Shown here one piece after another: positions 45,101 through 52,729 of a stretch of 64,000 nucleotides of DNA. Every line of letters starts with the position of its first letter. The stretch's first letter is position 1. A model generated the notes under the pieces. The model made no database searches. It was given only the letters and a program-made list of their open reading frames with translations, and was not told the DNA's origin. Source of the DNA: Actibacterium ureilyticum (lineage in GTDB: Bacteria; Pseudomonadota; Alphaproteobacteria; Rhodobacterales; Rhodobacteraceae); contig NZ_NSBT01000018.1 in the NCBI RefSeq assembly GCF_002285435.1, forward strand, positions 248,001 to 312,000, written 5' to 3'. The translations under genes and the position numbers were made by a program.

Positions 45101-45531
45101 CGCTGCAATCGCGGCTGACACAAGCTCAATCAAACCATTTTGTGCTGGAACAGTCCCTGTTTCCGGGGCCAACGGGGGAATCCAATACCTTGTCGCTGTC
45201 GCCGCGCGGACCGGTCCTGTGCCTGGGACCGGGGGCCGAGGCGACGCGCCAGCAGATCGCGGCGGTCGAGGGGTTGGGCGGCGTGGCCGTGGCCAGCAAT
45301 GGCGCCGTGGCGCCCGACCGGTTGACCGATCTGACGGGCTTGTCAGCGGTGCTTTACTGGGGCGATGACGCGCGGCCTTTCGCCCAGGCATTGGCGCGGC
45401 GCGAGGGGCCGATCATTCCGCTGATCACCGCGCTGCCGGATCGCGCCCATGTGGTGCACGAACGCCACCTGTGCATCGACCGCACGGCGTCGGGCGGCAA
45501 CACGACTCTGCTGGCGGGCGAGGCGCCCTAG
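42109..45531 (+). CDS. putA: Bifunctional proline oxidase PutA
   Basis: PutA oxidises proline to glutamate: an FAD proline dehydrogenase followed by an NAD-dependent P5C (glutamate semialdehyde) dehydrogenase, with channelling. The 1140-aa product has the dehydrogenase barrel with RIMVRLVKGAYWD (about residues 337-351) and the aldehyde dehydrogenase domain with catalytic Cys in AGQRCSALR (about residue 794). It lacks the N-terminal ribbon-helix-helix of enteric PutA, so it is not autoregulatory. AGGAGAG precedes the ATG. Its stop overlaps the GT39 gene by 4 bp. Confidence 0.97.
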   Translation: MPTAIPDSFRFDAKYVPQQQVLDQLIRDAALSPETRARISGRAETLVRRIRAESKPTLMEHFLAEYGLSTQEGVALMCLAEAMLRVPDADTIDALIEDKIVPSDWSRHLRAAASPLVNASTWTLMLTGRVLDDDHPGLGGVLRGAIKRLGEPVIRTAVSRAMKEMGRQFVLGETIGAALKRAEVQEAQGFTYSYDMLGEAAITATDAARYARAYADAIAAIAGRCTAEQVRDNPGISIKLSALHPRYEVAQEARVLAELVPVVRDLARQARAGGMGLNIDAEEQDRLVLSLKVIEAVLADPELAGWDGFGVVVQAYGKRAGMVIDWLYSTAKRLDRRIMVRLVKGAYWDTEMKHAQVEGLPDFTLFTNKTATDVSYIANARKLLDYADRIYPQFATHNAHTVAAILELADDQAFEFQRLHGMGERLHDIVLRETGGRCRIYAPVGAHRDLLAYLVRRLLENGANSSFVHQIVDEDVSPQDIAADPFDALAGAQPPAGLLAPSDLFGDARRNSTGWDLTDDQTLSGLTADRAAITIPDAAPLTVTAATGAPCVIRNPATGAPVATAFWAETETVLQAIADAQPWADPVTTRAETLRRAADLYEENAAAFFAVLAQEAGKTLPDAVGELREAVDFLRYYAQQAEEHDPQPRGTITAISPWNFPLAIFTGQIAAALAAGNAVLAKPAEQTPLVAAMAVRLLLQAGVPQHAIQLLPGDGPVVGAALTSDPRIDGVVFTGSTATALRIRAAMADHMDPGAPLIAETGGLNAMIVDSTALPEQAVRDICVSAFRSAGQRCSALRCLYVQEDVAPHMIGMIKGVMDELHLGDPWHLTTDVGPVIDAAARDDIVGHIDRARADGRLLHTLTAPETGTFVTPALIRVDGIADLKREVFGPVLHVATYRARDLSRVIADINATGYGLTFGLHTRIDDRVAQIAESVQAGNIYVNRNQIGAVVGSQPFGGEGLSGTGPKAGGPLYLPRFARAEPGVPGAGADGAADADTLQSRLTQAQSNHFVLEQSLFPGPTGESNTLSLSPRGPVLCLGPGAEATRQQIAAVEGLGGVAVASNGAVAPDRLTDLTGLSAVLYWGDDARPFAQALARREGPIIPLITALPDRAHVVHERHLCIDRTASGGNTTLLAGEAP

Positions 45532-46985
45532 CGCGCCCCCCAGCAATCGCCCGGCACGGTGAACAAATGGAAGCTGTTGCCGCGATAAGCACCGTTTTCA
45601 GGTGAAACAGTGCCGATTTTCGTGGCCGCGCCCGCGCAAGCGGCGACCGTATTGCGGCGGGTGATAAACAGAACCGGCGCGGCATCCGTCCCGGGCCAAG
45701 GATATTTCAGCGCATAGTGATTTGGCGCACGGCCCGCGGGCGCCAGGGCAAAGAACTGCAACCCGCTGTCGCGGCCGGTATAGAACAGATCCGCCAGCAG
45801 ATCGCGATTGGTGGACACCACGACTGGTGTGCCCGCTGTCTGTGCGGCGTCGATGATCGACTGGCTCAGCGCGGCGCGGCCCAGATAGCGCACCAGCACC
45901 GGCTGATCACGCCCCAGGGTCAGGTCCGGGGCGAACACGCCGGCAACGGGCAGCGCCAGTGCCACCGCCCCGTTGATGCCAAAAGACAGCCAGCGCCACA
46001 GCGACCGCAGCCATGGCAGCACCACGACGCTGGCCGCCAGATAGGCACTGGCCGCCCAATTGGCATAGGCCCCCGACAACAGCGCCTGCACTGACACGAC
46101 CAGCAGGATCGGCACCGAAAAGCACAGCAGCAGCCGCTGTCGTTCGCCCGTCTGCCCAAGCCGCAGGATCAGCCACAGAAGCCCGCCGAAGCAGATCGGC
46201 CCAAACACCGCGAATTGCGCGCCCAGGAAACTGCCCAATCCGCCCAGGTTCAGACCCGCCCGTGTGCCCGGATCCCGCACCCAATCGGCATTGTCCAGCG
46301 TGTGCTGCACGGTTGAAAACCCGTTCACCACGTTCCACAGGATATTGGGCAGGATGGTCAGCGAAAACGCGCCCAGGACGGTCAGCGCGACTTTGGCCGA
46401 TAAACGCGATTTGGGCAGGAACAGTGCCGCAATCGCGGCGCAGATCAGGTAATAGATCGCGGCATATTTCGCTAGGAACGCCACCCCCAGCGCCACGCCG
46501 CACAGCGCGGCAATCCCGCTGCCCGCCCCGTCTCGCAGCCGCAGATAGAGCGCAAGGCTGAGCGCCATCGCGGGAAACATCACCGTATCGGTCGAGATCA
46601 GGATCGATCCCACCGCCACCAGCGGCAACGTGGCATAGCCCACCGCCACGATCAGACCCGCGCGCGCATCGAACAGCCGCGCCGCGCACCAGCCCAGGAT
46701 CAGCGCCGTGACCGCATGCAGGATCGGCGCGGGCAGGCGGACCCAGAATGGTGCGTCGCTGCCTGCCAGATCGGTTACCGCCCGGATCACCCAACCGATC
46801 AGCGGCGGTTTCGAGTAATAGCCAAAGGCGAGCTCCTGCCCCCAGAGCCAATACTGCGCCTCGTCCACGAACAGGTCCATGCGGTTGAACCACAACAGAC
46901 CGACACGCCACAGCGTCAGCGCCGCCACCAGCCCGATGGCCGGGCCGAACCAGCCCTGTCGCTCAGGCGTTGCGCTTTTCACCAC
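45528..46985 (-). CDS. ArnT-like membrane glycosyltransferase (GT39)
   Basis: The 485-aa product has about ten membrane helices and the family acidic motif LFVDEAQYWLWGQELAFGYYSKPPLIGWV in the first periplasmic loop. GT39/ArnT-type enzymes move a sugar from a polyprenyl carrier to lipid A or protein on the periplasmic side. The GTG start overlaps the LAB_N gene by 23 bp. It ends a three-gene operon with a GT2 enzyme and a small membrane protein, as in ArnC/ArnT-type pathways. Confidence 0.9.
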   Translation of the reverse strand: MVKSATPERQGWFGPAIGLVAALTLWRVGLLWFNRMDLFVDEAQYWLWGQELAFGYYSKPPLIGWVIRAVTDLAGSDAPFWVRLPAPILHAVTALILGWCAARLFDARAGLIVAVGYATLPLVAVGSILISTDTVMFPAMALSLALYLRLRDGAGSGIAALCGVALGVAFLAKYAAIYYLICAAIAALFLPKSRLSAKVALTVLGAFSLTILPNILWNVVNGFSTVQHTLDNADWVRDPGTRAGLNLGGLGSFLGAQFAVFGPICFGGLLWLILRLGQTGERQRLLLCFSVPILLVVSVQALLSGAYANWAASAYLAASVVVLPWLRSLWRWLSFGINGAVALALPVAGVFAPDLTLGRDQPVLVRYLGRAALSQSIIDAAQTAGTPVVVSTNRDLLADLFYTGRDSGLQFFALAPAGRAPNHYALKYPWPGTDAAPVLFITRRNTVAACAGAATKIGTVSPENGAYRGNSFHLFTVPGDCWGAR

Positions 46986-47268
46986 GGATCAGCCACAGGT
47001 TTCGCAGATAGATGAAGACGCCGGTCAGCTGGCCCAGGATGAACACCGGGTCCTTGCGATAGATCGCATAGGCCAACAGGATGATCCCGCCGCCGATCGA
47101 GAAATACCAGAACGCCATCGGGATGATTGATCGTCCCGCGCGTTCCGACGCGATCCACTGGACCAGAAACCGCGCGGTGAACAGCAATTGCCCGCCCAGT
47201 CCGACGACGACCCACCAGAACTCGCCCCAGCCCTGAACATGCAGCCAGGCGAACAGCGTTTCAGCCAT
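46963..47268 (-). CDS. Small LAB_N-domain membrane protein
   Basis: The 101-aa product has three membrane helices and the LAB_N (lipid-A disaccharide synthase N-terminal) pattern: WVVVGLGGQLLFTARFLVQWIASERAGRSIIPMAFWYFSIGGGIILLAYAIYRKDPVFILGQ. Stand-alone LAB_N proteins sit beside polyprenyl-linked glycosylation genes; a flippase or carrier role is inferred. The ATG at 47268 overlaps the GT2 stop by 8 bp; an ATG four codons upstream is possible. Confidence 0.85.
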   Translation of the reverse strand: MAETLFAWLHVQGWGEFWWVVVGLGGQLLFTARFLVQWIASERAGRSIIPMAFWYFSIGGGIILLAYAIYRKDPVFILGQLTGVFIYLRNLWLIRGEKRNA

Positions 47269-47995
47269 GACCGCCCCCATTGTCCAGCGGCTGTGCCTTC
47301 TTGCGGCGGCGGATCAGCCAGGCCACGCCGATCAGGTCCGAAACACCGACCAGCGCCCGCTGAAAGTTGTTGTAGTTCGACCGCCCGCCCTGACGTTCGC
47401 GATGCGCGACATCGACCAGCGCGATCTCCCACCCGTCGCGCTTGAACAGCGCGGGCAGATAGCGGTGCATGTGATCGAAATAGGGCAGGCGCAGGAACGC
47501 GTCGCGCCGAAATCCCTTCAGCCCGCACCCGGTGTCGCGCGTCCCGTCATGCAGGATCCAGGCCCGCAGCGTGTTGGCGAATTTCGATGCCCAGCGTTTC
47601 GACGCGGTATCCTGCCGGTTCACCCGCTGCCCGGCGACCAAGCCCAAACGCCCGGTCGTGTCATGCAAAAGCGGGGTGAAAAGCTTGGGCAATTCCGATG
47701 GCGGGTTCTGCCCGTCGCCGTCCAGCGTGCAGATGATCGGCGCGGTCGCGGCCAGAACGCCGCTGTGAACGCCTGCGCTTTGCCCGCCGGATTGTGCGTG
47801 CTGCACCAGGCGCAGCTGCGGCAGGTTCGCCGCCATCGCCCGCACCCGGTCCGCCGTGTCATCGGTCGAGCCGTCATCGACCACGATGATCTCGAACGCA
47901 TCCAGATCGGCACAGGCCCGGGCAATGTCCGCAATCAATGAATCGACATTCTCGGATTCGTTTTTCATCGGGATGACGATCGACACCGATGCCAT
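47261..47995 (-). CDS. GT2 polyprenyl-phosphate glycosyltransferase
   Basis: The 244-aa product is a DPM1/ArnC-like family 2 glycosyltransferase: SIVIPMKNESENV, VVDDGSTDDT, the metal-binding DGDGQNPP, and the acceptor part DTGCGLKGFRRDAFLRLPYFDHMHRYLPALF. It has no membrane helices at the C terminus. It would charge a polyprenyl phosphate with a sugar for the GT39 enzyme. I chose the ATG at 47995 because it starts right at the beta strand; the open frame extends 14 residues further up. Confidence 0.9.
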   Translation of the reverse strand: MASVSIVIPMKNESENVDSLIADIARACADLDAFEIIVVDDGSTDDTADRVRAMAANLPQLRLVQHAQSGGQSAGVHSGVLAATAPIICTLDGDGQNPPSELPKLFTPLLHDTTGRLGLVAGQRVNRQDTASKRWASKFANTLRAWILHDGTRDTGCGLKGFRRDAFLRLPYFDHMHRYLPALFKRDGWEIALVDVAHRERQGGRSNYNNFQRALVGVSDLIGVAWLIRRRKKAQPLDNGGGHG

Positions 47996-48065
47996 TGTCT
48001 GCTGCCCCCATGACCCTTTGCGGGCCTTAAACACCAAAGGTCAGTGCTTGTCCATCGCGCGCTTT

Positions 48066-49103
48066 CTACCCGCGTTTCAGCGTATCGCCGATCTGCAGGG
48101 TGGGGCGCAGCTCGATCCGCTCGCCGCTGCTGTTGCTGTCGTCTTCGCTGCAACGCAGGATGATCTCGGCCGCCTTGCAGCCGATCTCGCGCCGGCAGGC
48201 ATCCATCGTGGTCAGCCGCCGCGGCAGACCATCCAGCAGCTCGATCCCGTTGAACCCCGCCAGACCCAGCCGCCCGGGCACGTCGATGCCCTTTTCCATG
48301 CAATAGATCAGGCCGCCGGCAGCGATCATGTCATTGGAATAATAAAGAAAATCCAGATCCGGCGTGCGGGCCAGCATCGCCTCGGTCAGCTCGCGCCCCT
48401 TGGCCAGACCGGATCCGCCGGAATAGAATTCCTGATCCGCGATCTCCAGCCCCGACTTGGCCAGCGCGTCGGTGAAGCCCTCGAACCGTTTGCGGGCGCG
48501 GTGATCCATCGGCATCTTGGTTCCCATGAACCCGATCCGGCGATAGCCCGCCTTGACGATGGCGCGGGCCATTTCGACGCCTGCGCGACGGTGCGAAATG
48601 CCGACCATCGCATCCACCGGCTCGCCATCCACATCCATGATCTCGACCACCGGGATGCCCGCATTCAGCAGCATCGCCCGCGCCGCGTCGCTGTGTTCCA
48701 GCCCGGCAATGATCACGCCCGACGGCCGCCACGACAGCATTTCGTACAGCACGCGCTCTTCCTGTTCGCGCGAATAATGGGTGACACCCACGACCGGTTG
48801 CAGCGGCGAATCCTCAAGCACCGAGGATATCCCGGTCATCACTTCGGGGAACACCATGTTCGACAGCGACGGGATGATCACCCCCACCAGGTTCACCCGC
48901 TGCGAGGCCAGCGCGCCCGCGATCTTGTTGGGCACATAGCCCAGCCGCCGCGCGCTTTCCAACACCCGCTCGCGCGTGGCCTCGCTCACATCCCCGCGCT
49001 GGCGCAACACGCGGCTGACGGTCATTTCACTGACGCCCGAGGCTTCGGACACATCACGCAAGGTCAGCGGGCGGCGGGGGCGTTCGGGTTGCGGCGCGGT
49101 CAA
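48066..49103 (-). CDS. LacI-family transcription repressor
   Basis: The 345-aa product has the LacI helix-turn-helix (TLRDVSEASGVSEMTVSRVLRQRGDVSEATRERVLESARRLGYVPN, about residues 14-58) and a periplasmic-binding-protein-like sugar domain with NLVGVIIPSLSNMVFPEV and RRIGFMG. It resembles GntR/IdnR-type gluconate repressors, but the ligand is not readable. The start is a TTG behind AGGAGGAG. A palindromic LacI-type site lies 35 bp upstream, suggesting autoregulation. It has no obvious target operon in view. Confidence 0.9.
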   Translation of the reverse strand: MTAPQPERPRRPLTLRDVSEASGVSEMTVSRVLRQRGDVSEATRERVLESARRLGYVPNKIAGALASQRVNLVGVIIPSLSNMVFPEVMTGISSVLEDSPLQPVVGVTHYSREQEERVLYEMLSWRPSGVIIAGLEHSDAARAMLLNAGIPVVEIMDVDGEPVDAMVGISHRRAGVEMARAIVKAGYRRIGFMGTKMPMDHRARKRFEGFTDALAKSGLEIADQEFYSGGSGLAKGRELTEAMLARTPDLDFLYYSNDMIAAGGLIYCMEKGIDVPGRLGLAGFNGIELLDGLPRRLTTMDACRREIGCKAAEIILRCSEDDSNSSGERIELRPTLQIGDTLKRG

Positions 49104-49137
49104 ATGCAGGTTTCTCCTCCTGATTTCCTGACCTTAG

Positions 49138-49147
49138 TTAGCGCTAA
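49138..49147. promoter_or_regulatory. Palindromic LacI-type operator
   Basis: TTAGCGCTAA is a perfect palindrome with the central CG that LacI-family proteins prefer. It lies 35 bp upstream of the LacI-family gene and 68 bp before tRNA-Arg. Autoregulation is inferred. Confidence 0.5.
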
Positions 49148-49214
49148 AACAATTCGGCGGACAAGGCTCTGATCGGTTGAACGCGCAGAAACCCCTTGTT
49201 ACAGGGGTTGGGCT

Positions 49215-49291
49215 GGCCCCGTGGCTCAATTGGATAGAGCAGCCCCCTCCTAAGGGGCAGGTTGCAGGTTCGAATCCTGCCGGGGTCACCA
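49215..49291 (+). tRNA. tRNA-Arg (anticodon CCT)
   Basis: A full cloverleaf can be drawn: acceptor GGCCCCG with CGGGGTC (one G-U), D arm GCTC/GAGC, anticodon stem GCCCC/GGGGC with loop CTCCTAA, and T arm GCAGG-TTCGAAT-CCTGC. The 3' CCA is encoded. Anticodon CCT reads AGG (Arg). The 3' end is the integration site of the mobile element that follows. Confidence 0.95.
49277..49291 (+). repeat. Left attachment repeat (attL core)
   Basis: CTGCCGGGGTCACCA at the 3' end of tRNA-Arg is repeated exactly at 63482-63496. The tRNA remains whole after integration. Confidence 0.85.
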
Positions 49292-49317
49292 ACACCTTCT
49301 TAAGCATATGTTTATCC

Positions 49318-50400
49318 TCACTTTTTCTGAAGGTTTGGAACTTTGGTCGGTTGAGTTGGAACTTTTTGTTCCGTTTTCGTGCTGCTGAGCACCTTCCGCT
49401 TGTTGAAGTTGCGGATGTATCGTTCGATCTCTGACAGGCTTTCATGCCCCGTCCAGGCCCCGATTTGGGCCGAGGTTCCTTCGGCTTCGGCAAGCGCTCG
49501 CGCCCGGCTTTTCCGCAAACCATGCGCCGAGCGACCTGAGATGCCCGCAGCTCTGGCTTTGGCCGCAAACCACTGGCCCGCCGCTTTCACACTCCGGGAT
49601 TTCCCGTGCGCGGTCGTCATCCATGTCATGTGTTTGTCTTCACGGGCACTCAGAGCGGCATGAAGATAGGCGAGGTCCGTTTCCATGCCTTCTGCGAAGT
49701 CCGGTAAGGCACGACTAAAGGGGATTGCGACTTCGCCGCCGGTCTTCTGCTGGCGGAACACGATCCAACCGTCCCGGTCCACGTTGCCGTGTCCCAGCCG
49801 AACTGCATCCGAAATGCGCGCGCCGGTCCAGAAGATCACCTCGAACGCCAGACGTTCGGGCGTGTCGATCGACCAGTGCGCGCGAAAAGCCTCAATCTCG
49901 TCTTCTGACCATGGGGGATGCCCATCTGACTGCGCGACGGGCGCTTTCTTGGCGTCTGTGGTCGGATCAGCGATCTTATATGTCTCGGCGAGCCATTTCC
50001 CAAAGCCCCGCCAAGCTTTCAGGTGGTTGTTCCGTGCGTGTCCCGTGAACCGGTTCAGGTCAGCTTCGATATGCTTGCTCCGAAGGTCGATCACCCGACC
50101 ATGCCCGTATCGTTCACGGATTTCGTCCAACATGCGCCGTCTGGCGGATCGTGTGCCTTCCGCCAGCCCCACGAGAAAAACATCCGATTTCAGGTATCCC
50201 TCAACCGCCAACCCAATGCTGCCCGTCCCCGCGCGTACCCGGATCGGCTCTTTGGAACCCGCAGCAACGGCATAGGCCGCAAGAAAATCAGGATGGTCCG
50301 AGGGGAGGTCGGGCATTGCGATGCCCTTTTGCCCCTTTGGACGGTAGTAATAGCGAACATTGCCACTGGGGAACCGCCCGGATGGGTTTAGATGTTTCAT
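49318..50400 (-). CDS. int: Tyrosine site-specific integrase
   Basis: The 360-aa product has an N-terminal arm/core-binding region and the catalytic domain of tyrosine recombinases: Arg in WTGARISDAVRL (about 195), Lys near QQKTGGE (about 219), HGLRKSRA (His 293, Arg 296), TGHES (His 319) and Tyr in IERYIRNF (about 328). The ATG at 50400 is chosen; an upstream extension in the open frame is unlikely. It starts 6 bp after the end of the small excisionase-type gene and reads towards the tRNA attachment site. Confidence 0.95.
   Translation of the reverse strand: MKHLNPSGRFPSGNVRYYYRPKGQKGIAMPDLPSDHPDFLAAYAVAAGSKEPIRVRAGTGSIGLAVEGYLKSDVFLVGLAEGTRSARRRMLDEIRERYGHGRVIDLRSKHIEADLNRFTGHARNNHLKAWRGFGKWLAETYKIADPTTDAKKAPVAQSDGHPPWSEDEIEAFRAHWSIDTPERLAFEVIFWTGARISDAVRLGHGNVDRDGWIVFRQQKTGGEVAIPFSRALPDFAEGMETDLAYLHAALSAREDKHMTWMTTAHGKSRSVKAAGQWFAAKARAAGISGRSAHGLRKSRARALAEAEGTSAQIGAWTGHESLSEIERYIRNFNKRKVLSSTKTEQKVPTQPTKVPNLQKK
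49334..49372. repeat. Possible integrase arm-type sites, left end
   Basis: TTTGGAACTTT (49334-49344) and GTTGGAACTTTTT (49355-49367) lie inside the end of int; the second is part of a GGAAC-TTTTT-GTTCC dyad (49358-49372). Matching copies lie inside the right end at 63387-63398 and 63433-63443. Arm sites at both ends would suit this integrase class. Confidence 0.4.
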
Positions 50401-50405
50401 CCTTG

Positions 50406-50660
50406 TCAGCAACCGAACGCCTCGTCGCAACTGTTTCCTTCACTCCACGTTTGTCCCCCAATGGTAGGCAGGTCGGCAAGCGCGGAATCCAATTCCCACC
50501 GCAGCCACACGGCCACTCCATCAGCGTTCCTTCCGGGCGGGTAGATGCCACTTCTCACCAGCTTGTCGAAATGCCCCGGCGAATGGCCGCAATACCGGGC
50601 TGCGTCCGCCCGACGCAGGGCCGCGCCCCAATCAGTTGGAAGACGTGAACCCTTTATCAT
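50406..50660 (-). CDS. Small excisionase-type DNA-binding protein
   Basis: The 84-aa product looks like an AlpA/excisionase-type winged helix: LRRADAARYCGHSPGHFDKLVRSGIYPPGRNADGVAVWLRWELDSALADL, with the turn-and-wing feature of such proteins. Next to int it is a good candidate for the directionality factor. It overlaps the preceding gene by 4 nt (ATGA). Confidence 0.7.
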   Translation of the reverse strand: MIKGSRLPTDWGAALRRADAARYCGHSPGHFDKLVRSGIYPPGRNADGVAVWLRWELDSALADLPTIGGQTWSEGNSCDEAFGC

Positions 50661-50878
50661 CTCAGGCCCTGCGCGGGTATTTCATCTTTGTCCGAGGCGC
50701 TTGCGATCAGCCGCTCCATTTGTGCAGGCGTCAGCAGCATCAACCGGCCCAGTTTGTGAAACTGGCCCGTTTCGCGTGCCTTGGTGCGGATCAGGCGGGG
50801 GGAGACGTGAACGCCATGCGCGCCAAGCTGTTCGCTCCACGCTTCCGGCGTTTGACCCTCTGTGAGCAAATCTGACAT
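50657..50878 (-). CDS. Small helix-turn-helix protein
   Basis: The 73-aa product has a helix-turn-helix outline (GVHVSPRLIRTKARETGQFHKLGRLMLLTPAQMERLIASASD), similar to short MerR/excisionase-like proteins that read a single site. It is translationally coupled to the excisionase-type gene and is the first gene of the int transcript, divergent from the XRE regulator. Function in excision or in its control is inferred. Confidence 0.6.
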   Translation of the reverse strand: MSDLLTEGQTPEAWSEQLGAHGVHVSPRLIRTKARETGQFHKLGRLMLLTPAQMERLIASASDKDEIPAQGLR

Positions 50879-50949
50879 GCTGTCCTCGGTAATCGTCGTC
50901 TTTTCTGCATTTATCTACAGGTTTGGGTTGCAAGTCACGCGCTTCTTGT

Positions 50950-50987
50950 AAATAGATGAAAAGCGGAAGCATGTTTCCGAAATAGAT
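50950..50987. promoter_or_regulatory. Operator-like repeats in the divergent region
   Basis: Two AAATAGAT direct repeats (50950-50957, 50980-50987) flank a near-perfect dyad CGGAA-GCATGT-TTCCG (50964-50979). They lie between the excision genes and the XRE regulator, just before the latter's ATG at 51001. Likely operators of that regulator. Confidence 0.5.
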
Positions 50988-51000
50988 TGAGTGCAGGGTG

Positions 51001-51645
51001 ATGAAGCGGCAAAATTCGGTTGCAGATGACGTGACGGGCGAGATTGAGGAAGAATTGGAGCGCCACCGCGAGGATGCGCGCATGGGTGCGATGCCAAGTA
51101 ACGCGGTGCATGAAAACCTTCGCCGCTTTCGAATCGCACGCAACCTAAAGAAGCAGGACATGGCCGCCATGATGGAGGTCACGACGCGCAGCTATTACGA
51201 CTATGAACAAGGCACCCGCGCGATCCCGTCCGACGCGCTTGTCCGCCTTGCCATTCTGACCAGTGGAGATTTGAACGAGATTTTGCTGGGCGGCCCCGCC
51301 ACGCCGCGCCCCGAGACGATCAACAGCGCGATCAGCGATTTCTGCATTGTCCTGAAATTTCTTGATAAGGAATACCCGGAAATGGACATGCACACCCGCA
51401 TGGGCGTGGCACGCTTTGTTCTAACCTATGATTGGCAGGGCTTGCCGCGTGTCCATCCTGGCGTGATCCGGGATGCGGTTAAATTGACGACGAAGTACCG
51501 TTTCCACCCCGAAGATATCCCTGCGCCACCGTTCTGGGAGAACTACGAGGATCAGGACCAGTTTGAACAGGATATGGCAGACTGGCAGAGTAGGGTGGAT
51601 GAGGGATTTGTCGAAGGTCCCGTAAAGACGTTTAACCGAGTCTAG
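51001..51645 (+). CDS. XRE-family regulator
   Basis: The 214-aa product has a Cro/C1-type helix-turn-helix at about residues 40-95 (HENLRRFRIARNLKKQDMAAMMEVTTRSYYDYEQGTRAIPSDALVRLAIL) and an acidic, helical C-terminal half that I do not recognise. An in-frame GTG directly precedes the ATG. It is divergent from the int operon and converges on the beta-protein gene with a 4-bp overlap. It is a likely repressor of the integration/excision genes. Confidence 0.8.
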   Translation: MKRQNSVADDVTGEIEEELERHREDARMGAMPSNAVHENLRRFRIARNLKKQDMAAMMEVTTRSYYDYEQGTRAIPSDALVRLAILTSGDLNEILLGGPATPRPETINSAISDFCIVLKFLDKEYPEMDMHTRMGVARFVLTYDWQGLPRVHPGVIRDAVKLTTKYRFHPEDIPAPPFWENYEDQDQFEQDMADWQSRVDEGFVEGPVKTFNRV

Positions 51646-52718
51646 TCTTCCCAATCTTCATCAAGGTTCATCCCACCAATATCACCGGCCCCATAAAACG
51701 CTTGCCGGTGAAGGTGGATGTTCACCCGAGCTGCCACGTTCTTCTGCGGGGTATCAATGCCGATCTCTTCGTTTATGGTGGTCTGGTAGATCATTTCTTC
51801 CCCCCAGATGTTGAGGTCCCCGTCCCACACGTCGCTATTCTCTATCAGCTCTTCTGCGGCGGCTTCAAAGTCCCACTCTGCATCCTTATTCCGGACAATG
51901 TACCATGCGCCGTCAGTGGGGTAGTCAATGCGGTCCAGTGGGCGGCTCGCGAACCCTCCCTCTTCACGCGGTCGAGTGCTCCCCCAGTCACCGTAGATGA
52001 CCTGTGTGCGGTTAGACCTGCGCGAGATTTGGTCGATTAGCTGGCGGTTGCTGAACGGAACCGGCGTGATGCCGCTAAATGCAGAGAACATCTTCGGAAT
52101 GGAAGTACATGAAAGCACCACAGGCACAGCCGCATCAATCTCTTGCAGGCTTTCGGCAATCACGCCCTCGAACCACACCGAAAGAGTCAATGGGTCCCGG
52201 GTCCAGCCTCCCTCTAGGATGATCGCGAAGTCAGCAGCACCCCCAGCGGCGAAGGCCGCAACGATTTCTTGTATGTTGCTAGGGAACCGATCCCGCACGA
52301 TCCTCATGCAGTACGGGCGCCCCAACTCCTGAATGGCTTCGATTTGCCTTCTCAGGTCAGCTTCACTCTGTCCCCTAGACTGGATACAGGGCCACGCATT
52401 CTCGTGCCGCTCCACAAACTCGACCCAGTTAGCGAAGGCGTTATCCGATTCCATCAACCGCGCCAATTCCTGCTGCGGCCCGCTCTCAAGGTTCGTAAAC
52501 TGATAGTCTCGGTCTATGTCTAGGAAGTAGTTGCGATTGGGGAACGCCCGCTCAACGCGGTCAATAGCCCGGTCTAAGGTGAGGGAATTGGCCCAAGGGG
52601 CGAGAAGGATGCAGGGCGTCATCCTATCCTTTGTCGCCCCCGGCAAGAACTCAAGCCCGTTCATTTCGCTGGCGCGGATAGCCAAAGTTGGAACGTAGCT
52701 CTTGTTCTCTAGGACCAT
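51642..52718 (-). CDS. T4 beta-protein family protein
   Basis: The 358-aa product fits the family annotated as beta protein after phage T4: VPTLAIRASEMNGLEFLPGATKDRMTPCILLAPW at the start, a barrel-like middle (FAIILEGGW, VPVVLSCTSIPKMF) and GDWGSTRPRE followed by an RIDYPTDGAWYIVRN segment. The function of this family is not known to me; members often sit beside short regulators or nuclease-like genes in islands. It is the last gene of a three-gene operon, 11 nt after the protease gene. No signal peptide is visible. Confidence 0.75.
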   Translation of the reverse strand: MVLENKSYVPTLAIRASEMNGLEFLPGATKDRMTPCILLAPWANSLTLDRAIDRVERAFPNRNYFLDIDRDYQFTNLESGPQQELARLMESDNAFANWVEFVERHENAWPCIQSRGQSEADLRRQIEAIQELGRPYCMRIVRDRFPSNIQEIVAAFAAGGAADFAIILEGGWTRDPLTLSVWFEGVIAESLQEIDAAVPVVLSCTSIPKMFSAFSGITPVPFSNRQLIDQISRRSNRTQVIYGDWGSTRPREEGGFASRPLDRIDYPTDGAWYIVRNKDAEWDFEAAAEELIENSDVWDGDLNIWGEEMIYQTTINEEIGIDTPQKNVAARVNIHLHRQAFYGAGDIGGMNLDEDWED

Positions 52719-52729
52719 GGTTCACTCAC

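Noticed and set aside
42046-45129. A 1027-codon open frame opposite putA
   Set aside because: It mirrors the codon bias of putA, has low-complexity His/Gln/Arg composition and no ribosome site; it is a GC-driven shadow. The same holds for long frames opposite flhA (8530-10650) and the CapD-like gene (22592-24433).
49134-49568. Antisense frame across tRNA-Arg with VTPAGFEPATCPLGGG
   Set aside because: This is the classic false protein read from the reverse of a tRNA gene; it overlaps int and has no real domain.
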